Positions 15,969-27,919 are shown, numbered from the stretch's first letter. The stretch: 64,000 bases of DNA from Campylobacterota bacterium (GCA_040752835.1 JBFMGG010000007.1:124001-188000); one strand, 5' to 3'. Notes: a model not told the origin generated them from the sequence alone. Numbers and translations are program-made.

Positions 15969-17289
15969 ACGCAATTTCCTGGGATTGGCATCCGCAGCGC
16001 TCGCGGCGGCCGCCCTTCCAAAAGTGTCGGGGGCTTCGGAACACGATCACGCCGCCCACACGGTTGCAAGACGGCAGCTGAGCCGGGTGGAGAACCCGGT
16101 GAAAGTTCTTTCTCCCTCAACGGTCGTGACGCCCCGGAAGGGAAAAAACTACAACCCCGTACTCACCCTTAACGGCTGGAGCCTTCCGTACGAAATGAAA
16201 GAGGGGGTCAAGGAATTCCGTCTCGTTGCCGAACCGGTCGTGCGGGAATTCGCACCCGGCATGGTCGTCAACTGCTGGGGGTACAACGGTACGTCGCCGG
16301 GGCCAACCATCGAAGCGGTGGAGGGAGACAGAATCCGCCTGATCGTCACGAACCGTCTTCCCGAACATACGACGATCCATTGGCACGGTCTGATTTTACC
16401 CAACGGTATGGACGGGGTCGGGGGACTGACGCAGCCGCAGATCAAACCGGGAGAAACGTACGTGTACGAATTCACCCTTCGCCAGAGCGGAACGTTCATG
16501 TACCATCCCCATGCGGACGAAATGGTGCAGATGGCGATGGGAATGATGGGGATGTTTATCGTCCATCCCAAAAATCCGAAACTGCATCGGGTCGACCGTG
16601 ATTTTTGCTTTCTTCTCGCCAGTTACGATGTCGCGCCCGGAACGTATACCCCCGATCCTGCGACAATGACCGAATTCAACCTTTGGAGCTTTAACAGCAG
16701 GGTGTTTCCGGGGATCGATCCGATGGTCGTACGCAAGGGAGACCGGGTACGGATCCGGGTCGGCAATTTGACGATGACGAACCATCCGATCCACATGCAC
16801 GGCCACGTTTTCGAAGTGAGCGGAACCGACGGCGGATGGGTTCCCAAAAGCGCGCGGTGGCCCGAGGTGACTGCCGATATACCGGTGGGATCGATCCGTT
16901 GCATCGAGTTTACCGCGACCGAAGAGGGAGATTGGGCGTTCCATTGCCATAAATCACACCATACGATGGGGCCGATGGGACACGGTATCCCCAATATGCT
17001 CGGGGTCAAACAAGACGATCTGACCGAGAAAATCAGCGACCTTCTCCCCGACTACATGTACATGCCGATGGGGCGCGGCGGTATGGCGGAGATGCAGGAT
17101 ATGGCCGAGATGGGAATGGCACTCCCCGAAAATACGTTGCCGATGATGACCGGAAAGGGGCCTTTCGGGCCGATTGAAATGGGGGGAATGTTCACCGTCG
17201 TCAAAGTGCGCAAGGATCAGCCCCATGGAGACTATGCCGATCCGGGATGGTTCGATCACCCCGCAGGGAGTGTAGCGCAAAAAGTATAG
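15955..17289 (+). CDS. Multicopper oxidase (CopA/CueO type), Tat-exported
   Basis: 444 residues. The ATG at 15955 has a GGAGG site at correct spacing; the open frame extends far upstream but that part overlaps tolC. A Tat signal (RRNFLGLASAALAAAALP) is present. All four copper motifs appear in order: HWHG, HPHAD, HPIHMHGH, HCHKSHHTM. Met-rich segments ('MAMGMMGM', 'MADMAEMGMA'-like text near 365-385) are typical of copper-tolerance oxidases that convert periplasmic Cu(I) to Cu(II). It overlaps the TolC-like gene by 14 bp. Confidence 0.93.
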   Translation: MQHNRRNFLGLASAALAAAALPKVSGASEHDHAAHTVARRQLSRVENPVKVLSPSTVVTPRKGKNYNPVLTLNGWSLPYEMKEGVKEFRLVAEPVVREFAPGMVVNCWGYNGTSPGPTIEAVEGDRIRLIVTNRLPEHTTIHWHGLILPNGMDGVGGLTQPQIKPGETYVYEFTLRQSGTFMYHPHADEMVQMAMGMMGMFIVHPKNPKLHRVDRDFCFLLASYDVAPGTYTPDPATMTEFNLWSFNSRVFPGIDPMVVRKGDRVRIRVGNLTMTNHPIHMHGHVFEVSGTDGGWVPKSARWPEVTADIPVGSIRCIEFTATEEGDWAFHCHKSHHTMGPMGHGIPNMLGVKQDDLTEKISDLLPDYMYMPMGRGGMAEMQDMAEMGMALPENTLPMMTGKGPFGPIEMGGMFTVVKVRKDQPHGDYADPGWFDHPAGSVAQKV

Positions 17290-17318
17290 GAGAAATTAAG
17301 GAGAAAACACAATAATAC

Positions 17319-17334
17319 GATAATGGTTATCATT
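17319..17334 (+). promoter_or_regulatory. Possible Fur/Zur-like metalloregulator site
   Basis: GATAATGGTTATCATT upstream of the Cu/Zn permease contains a GATAA-TGG-TTATC inverted repeat and resembles the 19-bp Fur consensus built from GATAAT units. It lies 15 nt before the ATG, in a position to block transcription or initiation. The identity of the regulator is inference. Confidence 0.35.
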
Positions 17335-17349
17335 TAAAGGGAAGTGGAC

Positions 17350-18414
17350 ATGGAAGAGTTATGGTCGGCGTTGTGGGGGTTGAGTGTCGATATGGGGGTT
17401 TACATCCTGTTCGGATTGTTGGCAGCCGGAGTTTTGCACCAGTTCATACGCGAGGAATCGGTTCGAAAACATTTGGGCCCCTCGACGCACGGGGCAGTCT
17501 ACAAGGCGGCACTTGTCGGTACCCCGCTTCCGTTGTGCTCGTGCAGCGTTATCCCGTTTGCCGCGTCGCTGCGCAAAAGCGGTGCATCCAGAGGGGCTAC
17601 CCTTTCGTTCCTGATATCGACCCCGATAACGGGAGTGGATTCGATTCTTGCCACATTCGGGATGTTCGGATGGGCATTTACGCTGTATCGCGTTGCCAGT
17701 TCGGTATTGATTGCGATTGCCGCGGGGGTGCTGATGAACCGTATCGAACCCGATGAAACGTTACAGGCTCCGAAATTTTCCGCCGTTCGTCCCCGGAACC
17801 CTCTATCATCGCTGCAACCTTCTTCGTCTCCTCCGGCCGTACCTTTCAGTGTACGGCAAGTCTTTACTTACGGGTTTGGGACATTGCTGGGGAGTTTTAG
17901 CAAGCCGCTGTTCTGGGGATTGGTCGTCGGTGCGTTCATCGCCGTGGCGTTACCGCACAACCTTCACCAGCTTTTCGACGACAACCGGGTATGGGGATAC
18001 CTCATTGCCGTCGCGGTGGCGGCCCCCATGTATGTATGCGCGACTGCTTCCCTGCCGATCGCGGCATCTCTTATAATGGCCGGCGTTTCACCGGGGGCAG
18101 CTTTTGTATTCCTCACGGCGGGTCCCGCGACCAATACCGTTACGATGGGCGTGGTCAAATCGATGCTCGGAACGCGCGCCTTGACGGTTTATCTGTCGGT
18201 CATTATCGGTGGAAGTCTTCTGTTCGGAGCTTTGATCGATGTGGCATTCGATGCACTCGAATTTCGTATGGCGATGGGGCACAGTGAAAAACCGGGATGG
18301 CTCGAACAAGGAGCGGCAATTTTGTTGTGGGGACTCATCGGCTATCATCTTCTCCGAGACCGATTCGGCCGTCCGGACGGAAAAAACTGTTCAAAGGGGA
18401 GTTGCTGCGGTTAA
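17350..18414 (+). CDS. SO_0444-family Cu/Zn efflux permease
   Basis: 354 residues from the ATG at 17350 (GTG 6 nt upstream is a weaker option). It has about eight transmembrane helices in two halves. The family signature is clear: 'PLPLCSCSVIPFAASLRKSG' with Cys-Ser-Cys, then 'LSFLISTPITGVDSI', repeated in the second half as 'ASLPIAASLIMAGVSPGAA'. The tail ends in CSKGSCCG, a likely metal-binding motif. It probably moves Cu or Zn out of the cytoplasm, delivering to the CusF/oxidase/TolC genes just upstream. Confidence 0.85.
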   Translation: MEELWSALWGLSVDMGVYILFGLLAAGVLHQFIREESVRKHLGPSTHGAVYKAALVGTPLPLCSCSVIPFAASLRKSGASRGATLSFLISTPITGVDSILATFGMFGWAFTLYRVASSVLIAIAAGVLMNRIEPDETLQAPKFSAVRPRNPLSSLQPSSSPPAVPFSVRQVFTYGFGTLLGSFSKPLFWGLVVGAFIAVALPHNLHQLFDDNRVWGYLIAVAVAAPMYVCATASLPIAASLIMAGVSPGAAFVFLTAGPATNTVTMGVVKSMLGTRALTVYLSVIIGGSLLFGALIDVAFDALEFRMAMGHSEKPGWLEQGAAILLWGLIGYHLLRDRFGRPDGKNCSKGSCCG

Positions 18415-18430
18415 AGCGGTGAGTCTGTTG

Positions 18431-19009
18431 TCAGAATAAGATCCGTCTTCTCCAAACAAATGCCCCGGTGACAGTGCCCAGATAACACATCAGCATGTCT
18501 TTCTGGGCATCCCACTCATCTCCCTGCGTTCCCAAAAATGCGGTTCCGAGATCCGCATGGGTCACTTCGGTAGCGAGCCACTCAAGTACCTCGTAAAATC
18601 CCGATGCCGCGATCATAAAAACAAACGCGAAGACGAAAATTGTTTTGGAGGGGCTGGCGGAAATTGCGAAGAGTTCGGCAAACGGGACTAACAGCAAAAA
18701 CCCGAAGAGAAAATGGGCGACGCGATCGTAATGGTTGCGTTCGAAACCGAAAAAGCGGGTAAGATGATCAAACCAGGGCATCTCGCTGTAGGTGTAGTGG
18801 GCGCCGATCGCATGCAGAACAAAAAACACAAACAGCATCCATGCGGCGGCGTCGGAAAATCCGAAACGGCGTTCCCCCCATACCACGATCGGCAGCGCGA
18901 CAAACACCAATATGTTTTCGAGCAGCCAGTCTTCACGATACCACGGATCGATTGCCAGAGCTAACCAGACCATAACATAGGCAACGAATAAAACGGGTTT
19001 GAGTTTCAT
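18431..19009 (-). CDS. DUF2238 (YjdF-type) membrane protein
   Basis: 192 residues starting at the ATG at 19009; a longer frame reaches into the tRNA gene and is rejected. Five to six transmembrane helices with 'YDRVAHFLFGFLLLVPFAELF' and 'GFYEVLEWLATEVTHADLG' identify the YjdF/DUF2238 family of unknown function. The ATG lies 6 nt after TATGAT with no Shine-Dalgarno, so a leaderless transcript is likely. It may also receive readthrough from the tRNA operon immediately upstream. Confidence 0.82.
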   Translation of the reverse strand: MKLKPVLFVAYVMVWLALAIDPWYREDWLLENILVFVALPIVVWGERRFGFSDAAAWMLFVFFVLHAIGAHYTYSEMPWFDHLTRFFGFERNHYDRVAHFLFGFLLLVPFAELFAISASPSKTIFVFAFVFMIAASGFYEVLEWLATEVTHADLGTAFLGTQGDEWDAQKDMLMCYLGTVTGAFVWRRRILF

Positions 19010-19015
19010 CGGACA

Positions 19016-19021
19016 ATCATA
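19016..19021 (-). promoter_or_regulatory. -10 box of the DUF2238 gene (leaderless)
   Basis: TATGAT on the minus strand, then TGTCCG, then ATG. Predicted +1 falls on the A of the ATG. The bases upstream are T-rich, as in Campylobacterota promoters, and also serve as the end of the tRNA operon. Confidence 0.45.
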
Positions 19022-19054
19022 ACACAAATAAAAAAAAGGGGAGAAAAAAGAGGG

Positions 19055-19131
19055 TGGCGCAGCCAACGAGACTCGAACTCGCGACCTCCTGCGTGACAGG
19101 CAGGCATTCTAACCAACTGAACTATGGCTGC
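19055..19131 (-). tRNA. tRNA-Asp (GTC), copy 1
   Basis: 77 nt including encoded CCA. Acceptor GCAGCCA/TGGCTGC, anticodon stem CCTGC/GCAGG with loop CTGTCAC (anticodon GTC), T-arm GAGTTCGAGTCTC. Identical to the copy at 19233. It is the last gene of the cluster. Confidence 0.95.
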
Positions 19132-19138
19132 ATAAATA

Positions 19139-19214
19139 TGGTGGGAATTACAAGACTCGAACTTGTGACATCTACCTTGTAAGGGTAGCGCTCTACCAAC
19201 TGAGCTAAACTCCC
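19139..19214 (-). tRNA. tRNA-Val (TAC), copy 1
   Basis: 76 nt with CCA. Anticodon stem CTACC/GGTAG, loop CTTACAA (anticodon TAC). The acceptor stem is GGGAGTT/AATTCCC, so pair 4:69 is A-U; the other copy has C-G at the same pair. Confidence 0.95.
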
Positions 19215-19232
19215 GGAGTGATTCAAAAAACA

Positions 19233-19309
19233 TGGCGCAGCCAACGAGACTCGAACTCGCGACCTCCTGCGTGACAGGCAGGCATTCTAACCAACTGAAC
19301 TATGGCTGC
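19233..19309 (-). tRNA. tRNA-Asp (GTC), copy 2
   Basis: 77 nt with CCA, identical in sequence to the copy at 19055. Part of a tandem Val-Asp duplication with a 178-bp period. Confidence 0.95.
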
Positions 19310-19316
19310 ACAAAAA

Positions 19317-19392
19317 TGGTGGGCATTACAAGACTCGAACTTGTGACATCTACCTTGTAAGGGTAGCGCTCTACCAACTGAGCTAAACGCCC
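19317..19392 (-). tRNA. tRNA-Val (TAC), copy 2
   Basis: 76 nt with CCA. Same as copy 1 except the acceptor stem GGGCGTT/AATGCCC, where both sides of pair 4:69 have changed together to C-G. Confidence 0.95.
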
Positions 19393-19410
19393 TTACCGAA
19401 TATCGAACAA

Positions 19411-19486
19411 TGGCGACCCCTAAAGGATTTGAACCTCTGTTCCTACCATGAAGTGATAGTGTCCTTGGCCACTAGACGAAAGGGTC
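19411..19486 (-). tRNA. tRNA-Glu (TTC)
   Basis: 76 nt with CCA. Acceptor GACCCTT/AGGGGTC, anticodon stem CTATC/GGTAG, loop ACTTCAT (anticodon TTC). Confidence 0.93.
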
Positions 19487-19499
19487 ACTGAACCAACCA

Positions 19500-19575
19500 T
19501 GGTGTCTCGTGATGGATTCGAACCATCGACCCCCTCATTAAAAGTGAGATGCTCTACCGGCTGAGCTAACGAGAC
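19500..19575 (-). tRNA. tRNA-Lys (TTT)
   Basis: 76 nt with CCA. Acceptor GTCTCGT/ACGAGAC, anticodon loop CTTTTAA (anticodon TTT). First gene of the cluster, about 30 nt after the predicted transcription start. Confidence 0.95.
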
Positions 19576-19613
19576 CTCTTCAACCGACCGAATTCGGTGA
19601 TTGTGAGGGCGAA

Positions 19614-19642
19614 ATTATAGGGGAAATGTGCCGCTTTGTCAA
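19614..19642 (-). promoter_or_regulatory. Consensus sigma-70 promoter of the tRNA cluster
   Basis: On the minus strand TTGACA (19642-19637), 17-nt spacer, TATAAT (19619-19614): a perfect match to both hexamers at ideal spacing. Predicted +1 near 19607, about 32 nt before tRNA-Lys. Typical of very strong stable-RNA promoters. Confidence 0.85.
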
Positions 19643-19656
19643 GAAAAAAAACGTGA

Positions 19657-20748
19657 TTAGGAAAAAAACAGTTCGCGGTCGACGTTGAGGAGCATTTTGA
19701 CGGCCATCAGGACGCTTTGTTCCTGAATATAGTTGCGATCCCCTTCGAAATGGAACCGTTCGGTGTGGACGGCCGTTTTCGAGCGGGCGCTGATATAGAC
19801 GGTACCTACGGGCTTGGCGTCGCTCCCCCCGCTGGGCCCCGCCACACCGCTGATGGAGAGGGCGTAGTCGGAAAAGCTGACGTTCATCGCCCCTTCCGAC
19901 ATCTGCATCACCACTTCGGCACTGACGGCCCCGAAAGCGTCGAGCGATTCGTCATCGACGGCGAGCCAGTTGGCTTTGAGGACGTTGGAATAGGTGATGA
20001 GCGAACCGTCGAAAACCGCGGATGCGCCGCTTTGTGAGGTAAAAAAGTGGGCCAGCGACCCGCCGCTGCAGCTTTCGGCGAAAGAGAGCTTTTTGTTGTG
20101 TGCCCCCAGCCGTTCGATGATAAAGGCGGCGATGTTCGCCGCGGCGATCACCTTGTGGTGCATCAGCCCTTTGGCCGAGGCGATGAACTGCGAAAGATTG
20201 CCGTGACGGCGGGCATGGATACGGATTTTAAGCCATCCCTCGACGAGGAGGCTGAATTCGAGCCGTACGTCAAAGTTCTGTGCCAGCGGTTCAAGCAGGG
20301 TCTGTGCGCTGGCGAGATCTTCGTTGAACAGATGGATGACCGCCTGGCGTGATTCGTCGCCGATCAGGATCGGGGGGAGGGCTTTTCCCTCCGTTGCGAG
20401 GATGACGTTGATTTCGGAGCTGTTATGGTTGAGAAGGTAACTGCCGTTTTCCAGAATATCGGCGCGGGAAGGGATCAGCATGTTGTTTTTAAGCACCTGG
20501 TTGTCGGCGGTGACGGTACTGAGAAGTTTGCCGACGATCGTAAAGGTGCTTTTGGTCGTAATGATGACCAGTTTGGATTCGTGTTTGAGAAGCGCGTCAA
20601 GATGCAAAAAGAGGTCTTTGTCCGATTCTTCGAAATAGCTGATCGAGTCGATTGAAGAGAAACGGCTTTTGATATTTCGGAGAATGTAGCGCTCGTACGC
20701 CTCGTTGAGAATCAGGCGGTTTCCGACAAAAATTACGTCGCGTTTCAT
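19657..20748 (-). CDS. cinA: CinA-like protein (NMN amidohydrolase domain)
   Basis: 363 residues from the ATG at 20748. The C-terminal domain (about 205-355) is a clear CinA/PncC nicotinamide-nucleotide amidase: 'LSFAESCSGGSLAHFFTSQ', 'FDGSLITYSNVLKANWL', 'YALSISGVAGPSGGS', 'PVGTVYIS'. The N-terminal half is a diverged MoCF (molybdopterin-binding-like) domain without the usual signature. It recycles NMN in the pyridine nucleotide cycle. A TATACT box lies on the minus strand at about 20777-20782, overlapping the ileS promoter region. Confidence 0.85.
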   Translation of the reverse strand: MKRDVIFVGNRLILNEAYERYILRNIKSRFSSIDSISYFEESDKDLFLHLDALLKHESKLVIITTKSTFTIVGKLLSTVTADNQVLKNNMLIPSRADILENGSYLLNHNSSEINVILATEGKALPPILIGDESRQAVIHLFNEDLASAQTLLEPLAQNFDVRLEFSLLVEGWLKIRIHARRHGNLSQFIASAKGLMHHKVIAAANIAAFIIERLGAHNKKLSFAESCSGGSLAHFFTSQSGASAVFDGSLITYSNVLKANWLAVDDESLDAFGAVSAEVVMQMSEGAMNVSFSDYALSISGVAGPSGGSDAKPVGTVYISARSKTAVHTERFHFEGDRNYIQEQSVLMAVKMLLNVDRELFFS

Positions 20749-20775
20749 AGTCCAACCCTGTATAAAATTGGGGTA

Positions 20776-20820
20776 GTATAGCATAGTGACAGCAAAATTT
20801 AATCACCTAAAAGCTATAAT
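20776..20820. promoter_or_regulatory. Divergent cinA/ileS promoter region
   Basis: On the plus strand TATAAT at 20815-20820 in a GCTATAAT context serves ileS, 37 nt before its ATG with an AAGGG ribosome site. On the minus strand a TATACT box near 20777-20782 serves cinA. No strong -35 is seen on either strand. Confidence 0.5.
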
Positions 20821-20857
20821 GCACCACTTTTTATATGCTCATTATTAAGGGATCCGA

Positions 20858-23632
20858 ATGGATTATAAAGATACCCTCCTCCTGCCGCAGACCGAGTTCC
20901 CGATGCGCGGAAACCTGGTCTCCAACGAACCTGCGCGTTATGCCGCATGGATCGCCAAAGACGTCTATGCCCGGATGAAAGCCAACCGTCAGGGCGCCCA
21001 AAGCTTTACGCTGCACGACGGTCCTCCCTACGCCAACGGCCACACCCACATCGGTCACGCGCTGAACAAAATTCTCAAAGACATCATCGTCAAATACCAT
21101 TATTTCAACGGCAAGTCGGTCCGGTTCACCCCGGGTTGGGACTGCCACGGACTCCCGATCGAACAGCAGGTCGAGAAAAAACTGGGGGGAAAACAGAAAA
21201 AAGAGCTTCTCAGTACCGCCGAAGTGCGCCGTCTCTGCCGCGAGCATGCGAGCGAGTTCATCGACATCCAGCGCGAGGAGTTCAAAAAGCTCGGCGTCGT
21301 CGCCGACTGGGATAACCCTTACCTGACGATGGATTATAAATTCGAAGCCAACATTTACCGTACCCTGTGCTCGGTGGCGAAGAAAGGGCTGCTGATCGAG
21401 CGTTCCAAACCGGTTTACTGGAGCTGGGCGGAGCGCACGGCGCTGGCCGAAGCCGAAGTGGAGTACGAGGACAAAGAGGACTATTCGATCTACGTCGCGT
21501 TCGAACTCTCCGATGAAGCCAAAGTCCGCGTTGGAATCGAAGGCAGTGCCGCGATCGTTATCTGGACGACGACACCGTGGACGCTCCCGGCCAATACCGG
21601 TATTTCACTTAACCCCGATGAAATGTACGTCCGCACTTCCGATGGCTACATCGTCGCCGAAAAACGCTACGAAGCACTTCTGGAAGAGGGCGTTTTCACC
21701 GGAACGGTCGTTCAGAAGATCGAAGCAAAAAAATTCGAAAACCTGTATGCGATCAATCCGCTCAACGGGCGGGGATCGCACCTGGTTCTGGGCGAACACG
21801 TATTGATGGACAACGGTTCGGGATGCGTTCACACCGCGCCGGGACACGGGGAAGACGACTACCGTGTCGGGTTGCGCTACAACCTTGAAGTGGTGATGCC
21901 CGTCGATGAGACGGGATGCTACGATCAGACCGTCGTTCGCGAAAAGCTTCTTCCGAAGGCGGAAGAATTTGTCGGGATGCACATCTTTAAAGCGAACGAG
22001 CCGATCATCGAGCTTCTTGGCGATAAGGCGCTTAAAGTATCCAAATTTCGCCACTCCTATCCGCACTGCTGGCGTTCGCACACGCCGCTCATTTACCGTG
22101 CGACGAAGCAGTGGTTCATCAGTGTCGACGGAACGCCTGATGGCGAATCCAAATCGCTTCGCGAGATCGCCAAAGACGAAGTGGCCAAAACGGCGTTTTA
22201 TCCCGAGAGTGGGCGCAACCGTCTGGGATCGATGGTCGAAAACCGCCCAGACTGGTGTATTTCCCGTCAGCGCGACTGGGGGGTTCCCATCGCGTTTTTT
22301 CGCGTCAAGGCCACCGGAGAGGTGATTCTGGACGAGAAAGTCCTCAACTTCATCGCGATGATTTTCGAAATGCACGGAACCGATGCGTGGTATTCGATGG
22401 AAATTGCCGAACTGCTTTATCCCGGATGCCCCTACAAGCCCGAAGAACTCGAAAAAGTGACCGACATCCTCGACGTCTGGTTCGATAGCGGATCGACCTG
22501 GAACGCGGTCCTGAAATCGCGCAACTACGACGCGGGGACCTATCCGGCAGACCTGTACATCGAAGGAAGCGACCAGCACCGCGGATGGTTCCAGAGTTCG
22601 CTCTTCCTGAGCGCGTCGGTCGAGCACATCGCCCCCTACAAAGCGCTTCTCACCCACGGGTTCACCGTCGATGAAAAGGGCGAGAAGATGTCCAAATCCA
22701 AAGGGAACGTCGTCGCTCCAGAATCGGTGCTCAAAGAGTATGGCAGTGAAATTCTCCGCCTCTGGGTTGCCATGAGCGACTATCAGGGAGATCTGAAAAT
22801 TTCGGCCAACATCCTCAAACAGACGGCCGAGCAGTACCGCAAGCTGCGCAACACGTTCCGGATCATGCTCGCCAACCTCGACGGGCTGGAGCAGATCGTC
22901 CCCTACAGCGAAATGGGGGAGATCGACAAATGGATCGTTGCCAAAGCCAAGGAAGTATTCGACGAAACGCACCGTCTCTTCGGCGAATACAATTTCGTCC
23001 ACGGGATGAGCGGCTTGAACTACTTCATTGTTAACGAACTCAGCGGCATCTACATCGACATCACCAAAGACCGGATGTACTGTGACGATGCTGATTCGCC
23101 CGAGCGCCGTTCATCGCAAAGCGCGATGGCGATCATCGCCCGTTCGATGCTGGGGTTGATCGCTCCGATCCTCACTTATACGGCCGATGAGATTTTTGAA
23201 CACGCTCCTGCGGTAATCAAAGGCGGAGCCGCCGATATTTTCGATCTTGTTTACACGTCGATCGATCCGGTTGAAAGTACGTGGAACGAAGAGTACATGA
23301 AAGCGGTTCGTGAAGCGCTTAATGAGATCGTTGATACTCTCAAAAAAGAGAAAGTGATTAAAAATACCCTCGAACTGGTCGTTTCAAGTGCCGATCCGAA
23401 AGCCAAAAGCCTCAGAAAGAGCGATGCCGAAGAGTACCTGGTGATCTCCAAATGGTGCGCGTGCGTACTTGATGACGTCAAAGCGACTTTCGAGATCGAC
23501 GGGGAACTTTACAACGTAGCGCTTGCGACGAAAGCCAAATGCCCCCGCTGCTGGAAATACCACAGCGAGAACGAAGAGACGCTTTGCCCCCGTTGCGCCA
23601 AGGTTGTTTCGGGCTGGATGGTCGCCGAATGA
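20858..23632 (+). CDS. ileS: Isoleucyl-tRNA synthetase
   Basis: 924 residues, full length. Class I motifs HIGH (THIGHALNK, about residue 66) and KMSKS (EKMSKSKGN, about 610) are present, with the CP1 editing domain between them and a C-terminal Zn finger '[19 protein letters not shown]'. It charges tRNA-Ile and hydrolyses mischarged Val-tRNA. The stop overlaps the next small gene by an ATGA. Confidence 0.97.
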   Translation: MDYKDTLLLPQTEFPMRGNLVSNEPARYAAWIAKDVYARMKANRQGAQSFTLHDGPPYANGHTHIGHALNKILKDIIVKYHYFNGKSVRFTPGWDCHGLPIEQQVEKKLGGKQKKELLSTAEVRRLCREHASEFIDIQREEFKKLGVVADWDNPYLTMDYKFEANIYRTLCSVAKKGLLIERSKPVYWSWAERTALAEAEVEYEDKEDYSIYVAFELSDEAKVRVGIEGSAAIVIWTTTPWTLPANTGISLNPDEMYVRTSDGYIVAEKRYEALLEEGVFTGTVVQKIEAKKFENLYAINPLNGRGSHLVLGEHVLMDNGSGCVHTAPGHGEDDYRVGLRYNLEVVMPVDETGCYDQTVVREKLLPKAEEFVGMHIFKANEPIIELLGDKALKVSKFRHSYPHCWRSHTPLIYRATKQWFISVDGTPDGESKSLREIAKDEVAKTAFYPESGRNRLGSMVENRPDWCISRQRDWGVPIAFFRVKATGEVILDEKVLNFIAMIFEMHGTDAWYSMEIAELLYPGCPYKPEELEKVTDILDVWFDSGSTWNAVLKSRNYDAGTYPADLYIEGSDQHRGWFQSSLFLSASVEHIAPYKALLTHGFTVDEKGEKMSKSKGNVVAPESVLKEYGSEILRLWVAMSDYQGDLKISANILKQTAEQYRKLRNTFRIMLANLDGLEQIVPYSEMGEIDKWIVAKAKEVFDETHRLFGEYNFVHGMSGLNYFIVNELSGIYIDITKDRMYCDDADSPERRSSQSAMAIIARSMLGLIAPILTYTADEIFEHAPAVIKGGAADIFDLVYTSIDPVESTWNEEYMKAVREALNEIVDTLKKEKVIKNTLELVVSSADPKAKSLRKSDAEEYLVISKWCACVLDDVKATFEIDGELYNVALATKAKCPRCWKYHSENEETLCPRCAKVVSGWMVAE

Positions 23633-23750
23633 TCGATGTGGCACAGCCGGTGCCGATGGCTTTTATCGCGGAAACGGTAGCGGTGATTTTCGCCGTCATC
23701 GGAGCGGGGATTTATATGGTGCAAAAAGCAAAACGAACAAAGGAAGGTGC

Positions 23751-23754
<4 letters not shown>
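23629..23754 (+). CDS. Small membrane protein between ileS and gatA (41 aa)
   Basis: Starts at the ATG overlapping the ileS stop and ends in an ATGA overlap with gatA, so it is translationally coupled on both sides. The protein has one transmembrane segment (about 10-31: [20 protein letters not shown]) and a basic tail (KAKRTKEG). The couplings, not homology, support it as real. Function unknown. Confidence 0.55.
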
Positions 23755-26542
<2,788 letters not shown>

Positions 26543-26645
26543 GTAAATCCTATCGGTTTGATGGTGATTAAACCGTTCGGGAAACATGGGAAAACAGACG
26601 GGTTGTGGATACAATTGCGCCAAACAACCCTCATAAAGGATGAAT

Positions 26646-27911
26646 ATGCAACTTCAAACCGATGCCATCCATGCCGGATACGACAAAGATACCCAAAGCA
26701 CGATGGCCGTCCCCATTTACCAGACCACGGCTTACGAGTTCCGTGATGTTGAGCATGCGGCCAACCTGTTTGCTCTTAAAGAGCTCGGGAACATCTATAC
26801 CCGTTTGAACAACCCGACGACCGACGTGTTCGAAAAACGTTTCGCCGCACTCGAAGGCGGGGCGGCGGGTCTGGCGACATCAAGCGGAATGGCGGCCATT
26901 TTTTACGCGATCGCCAATGCCGCCGAAGCCGGAGACAATATCGTCTGCGCCAGACAGCTCTACGGCGGAACCCTCACCCAGGCGGCCCACACCCTCAAAC
27001 GGTTTGGAATCCAGGCACGGTTTTTCAACGTCCACAACCCAGAAGAGATCGAAGCACTCGTCGATGACAAAACCAAGGCGATCTTCTTTGAGACCCTTAC
27101 CAACCCCAGCATCGATGTCGCCGACATCGGTGCGATTGCGGCCATTGCCAAAAAGCACGGCATCCTCACGATTGTCGACAATACCGTCGCGACCCCGGTA
27201 CTGTGCCGTCCGCTGGAACACGGGGTGGATGTCGTCGTCCACAGTGCCAGCAAATACACGACGGGGCAGGGACTCGCGATCGGTGGGATCATGGTCGAAC
27301 GGCACGGTCTTGCGGACCTGATCAAAGGAAACGCACGCTACCCGCAGTTCAACGAGAGCGACGAGAGCTATCACGGCCTCGTGTACGTCGACGTTCCTCT
27401 GCCGCTCTTTACGCTGCGAGCCCGGCTGTCGCTTTTGCGCGATCTGGGTGCAGTCGTATCGCCGTTTAATTCGTGGCTCTTTATCCAGGGGATCGAAACC
27501 CTTGCGCTGCGGATGCGGGAACACTCGCGCAACGCGCTGGCCGTCGCGGAATTTCTCGAAGCCCATCCGAAAGTGAAAAAAGTCAATTATCCGGGGCTGG
27601 CGAGCAACGCCAATTACGCCAATGCGCAGCGCTATTTCGAGGACGGTATGTCCAGCGGGTTGCTCAGTTTCGAGGTGGAGAGTTTCGAAGAGGCCAAAAA
27701 AATCGTCGACGCGACGAATCTTTTCTCCCTCGTCGTCAACATCGGCGATTCCAAATCGATTATCACCCATCCGGCCTCCACGACCCATCAGCAGCTTTCG
27801 AACGAAGAACTGATCGCCTGCGGCGTCCCTGCGGGACTTATCCGCCTCAGTATCGGTCTTGAAGACAGCCGGGATCTGATCAACGACCTCAAACAGGCGT
27901 TGGACGCGTAA
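26646..27911 (+). CDS. metY: O-acetylhomoserine sulfhydrylase (Cys/Met metabolism PLP enzyme)
   Basis: 421 residues from the ATG at 26646; AAGGA lies 5 nt upstream, whereas the earlier ATG at 26640 overlaps that site. The PLP Lys is in 'VVHSASKYTTGQGLAIGG', with 'IYTRLNNPTTDVFEKRFAALEGG' typical of MetY. It joins sulfide to O-acetylhomoserine to give homocysteine. metX, which makes the substrate, follows 8 nt later. A TACAAT -10-like box lies about 30 nt upstream. Confidence 0.93.
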   Translation: MQLQTDAIHAGYDKDTQSTMAVPIYQTTAYEFRDVEHAANLFALKELGNIYTRLNNPTTDVFEKRFAALEGGAAGLATSSGMAAIFYAIANAAEAGDNIVCARQLYGGTLTQAAHTLKRFGIQARFFNVHNPEEIEALVDDKTKAIFFETLTNPSIDVADIGAIAAIAKKHGILTIVDNTVATPVLCRPLEHGVDVVVHSASKYTTGQGLAIGGIMVERHGLADLIKGNARYPQFNESDESYHGLVYVDVPLPLFTLRARLSLLRDLGAVVSPFNSWLFIQGIETLALRMREHSRNALAVAEFLEAHPKVKKVNYPGLASNANYANAQRYFEDGMSSGLLSFEVESFEEAKKIVDATNLFSLVVNIGDSKSIITHPASTTHQQLSNEELIACGVPAGLIRLSIGLEDSRDLINDLKQALDA

Positions 27912-27919
27912 AGGAAGTT

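Larger units (their letters stand above)
19055..19392 (-). repeat. Tandem duplication of a tRNA-Val/tRNA-Asp unit
   Basis: The unit of tRNA-Val plus tRNA-Asp is present twice with 178-bp offset. The Asp copies are identical and the Val copies differ only by a compensated acceptor pair; spacers differ slightly (7 nt in both, different bases). Confidence 0.9.

Noticed and set aside
21605-23002. 465-codon minus-strand frame inside ileS
   Set aside because: Antisense shadow of ileS; no start signal and no family.
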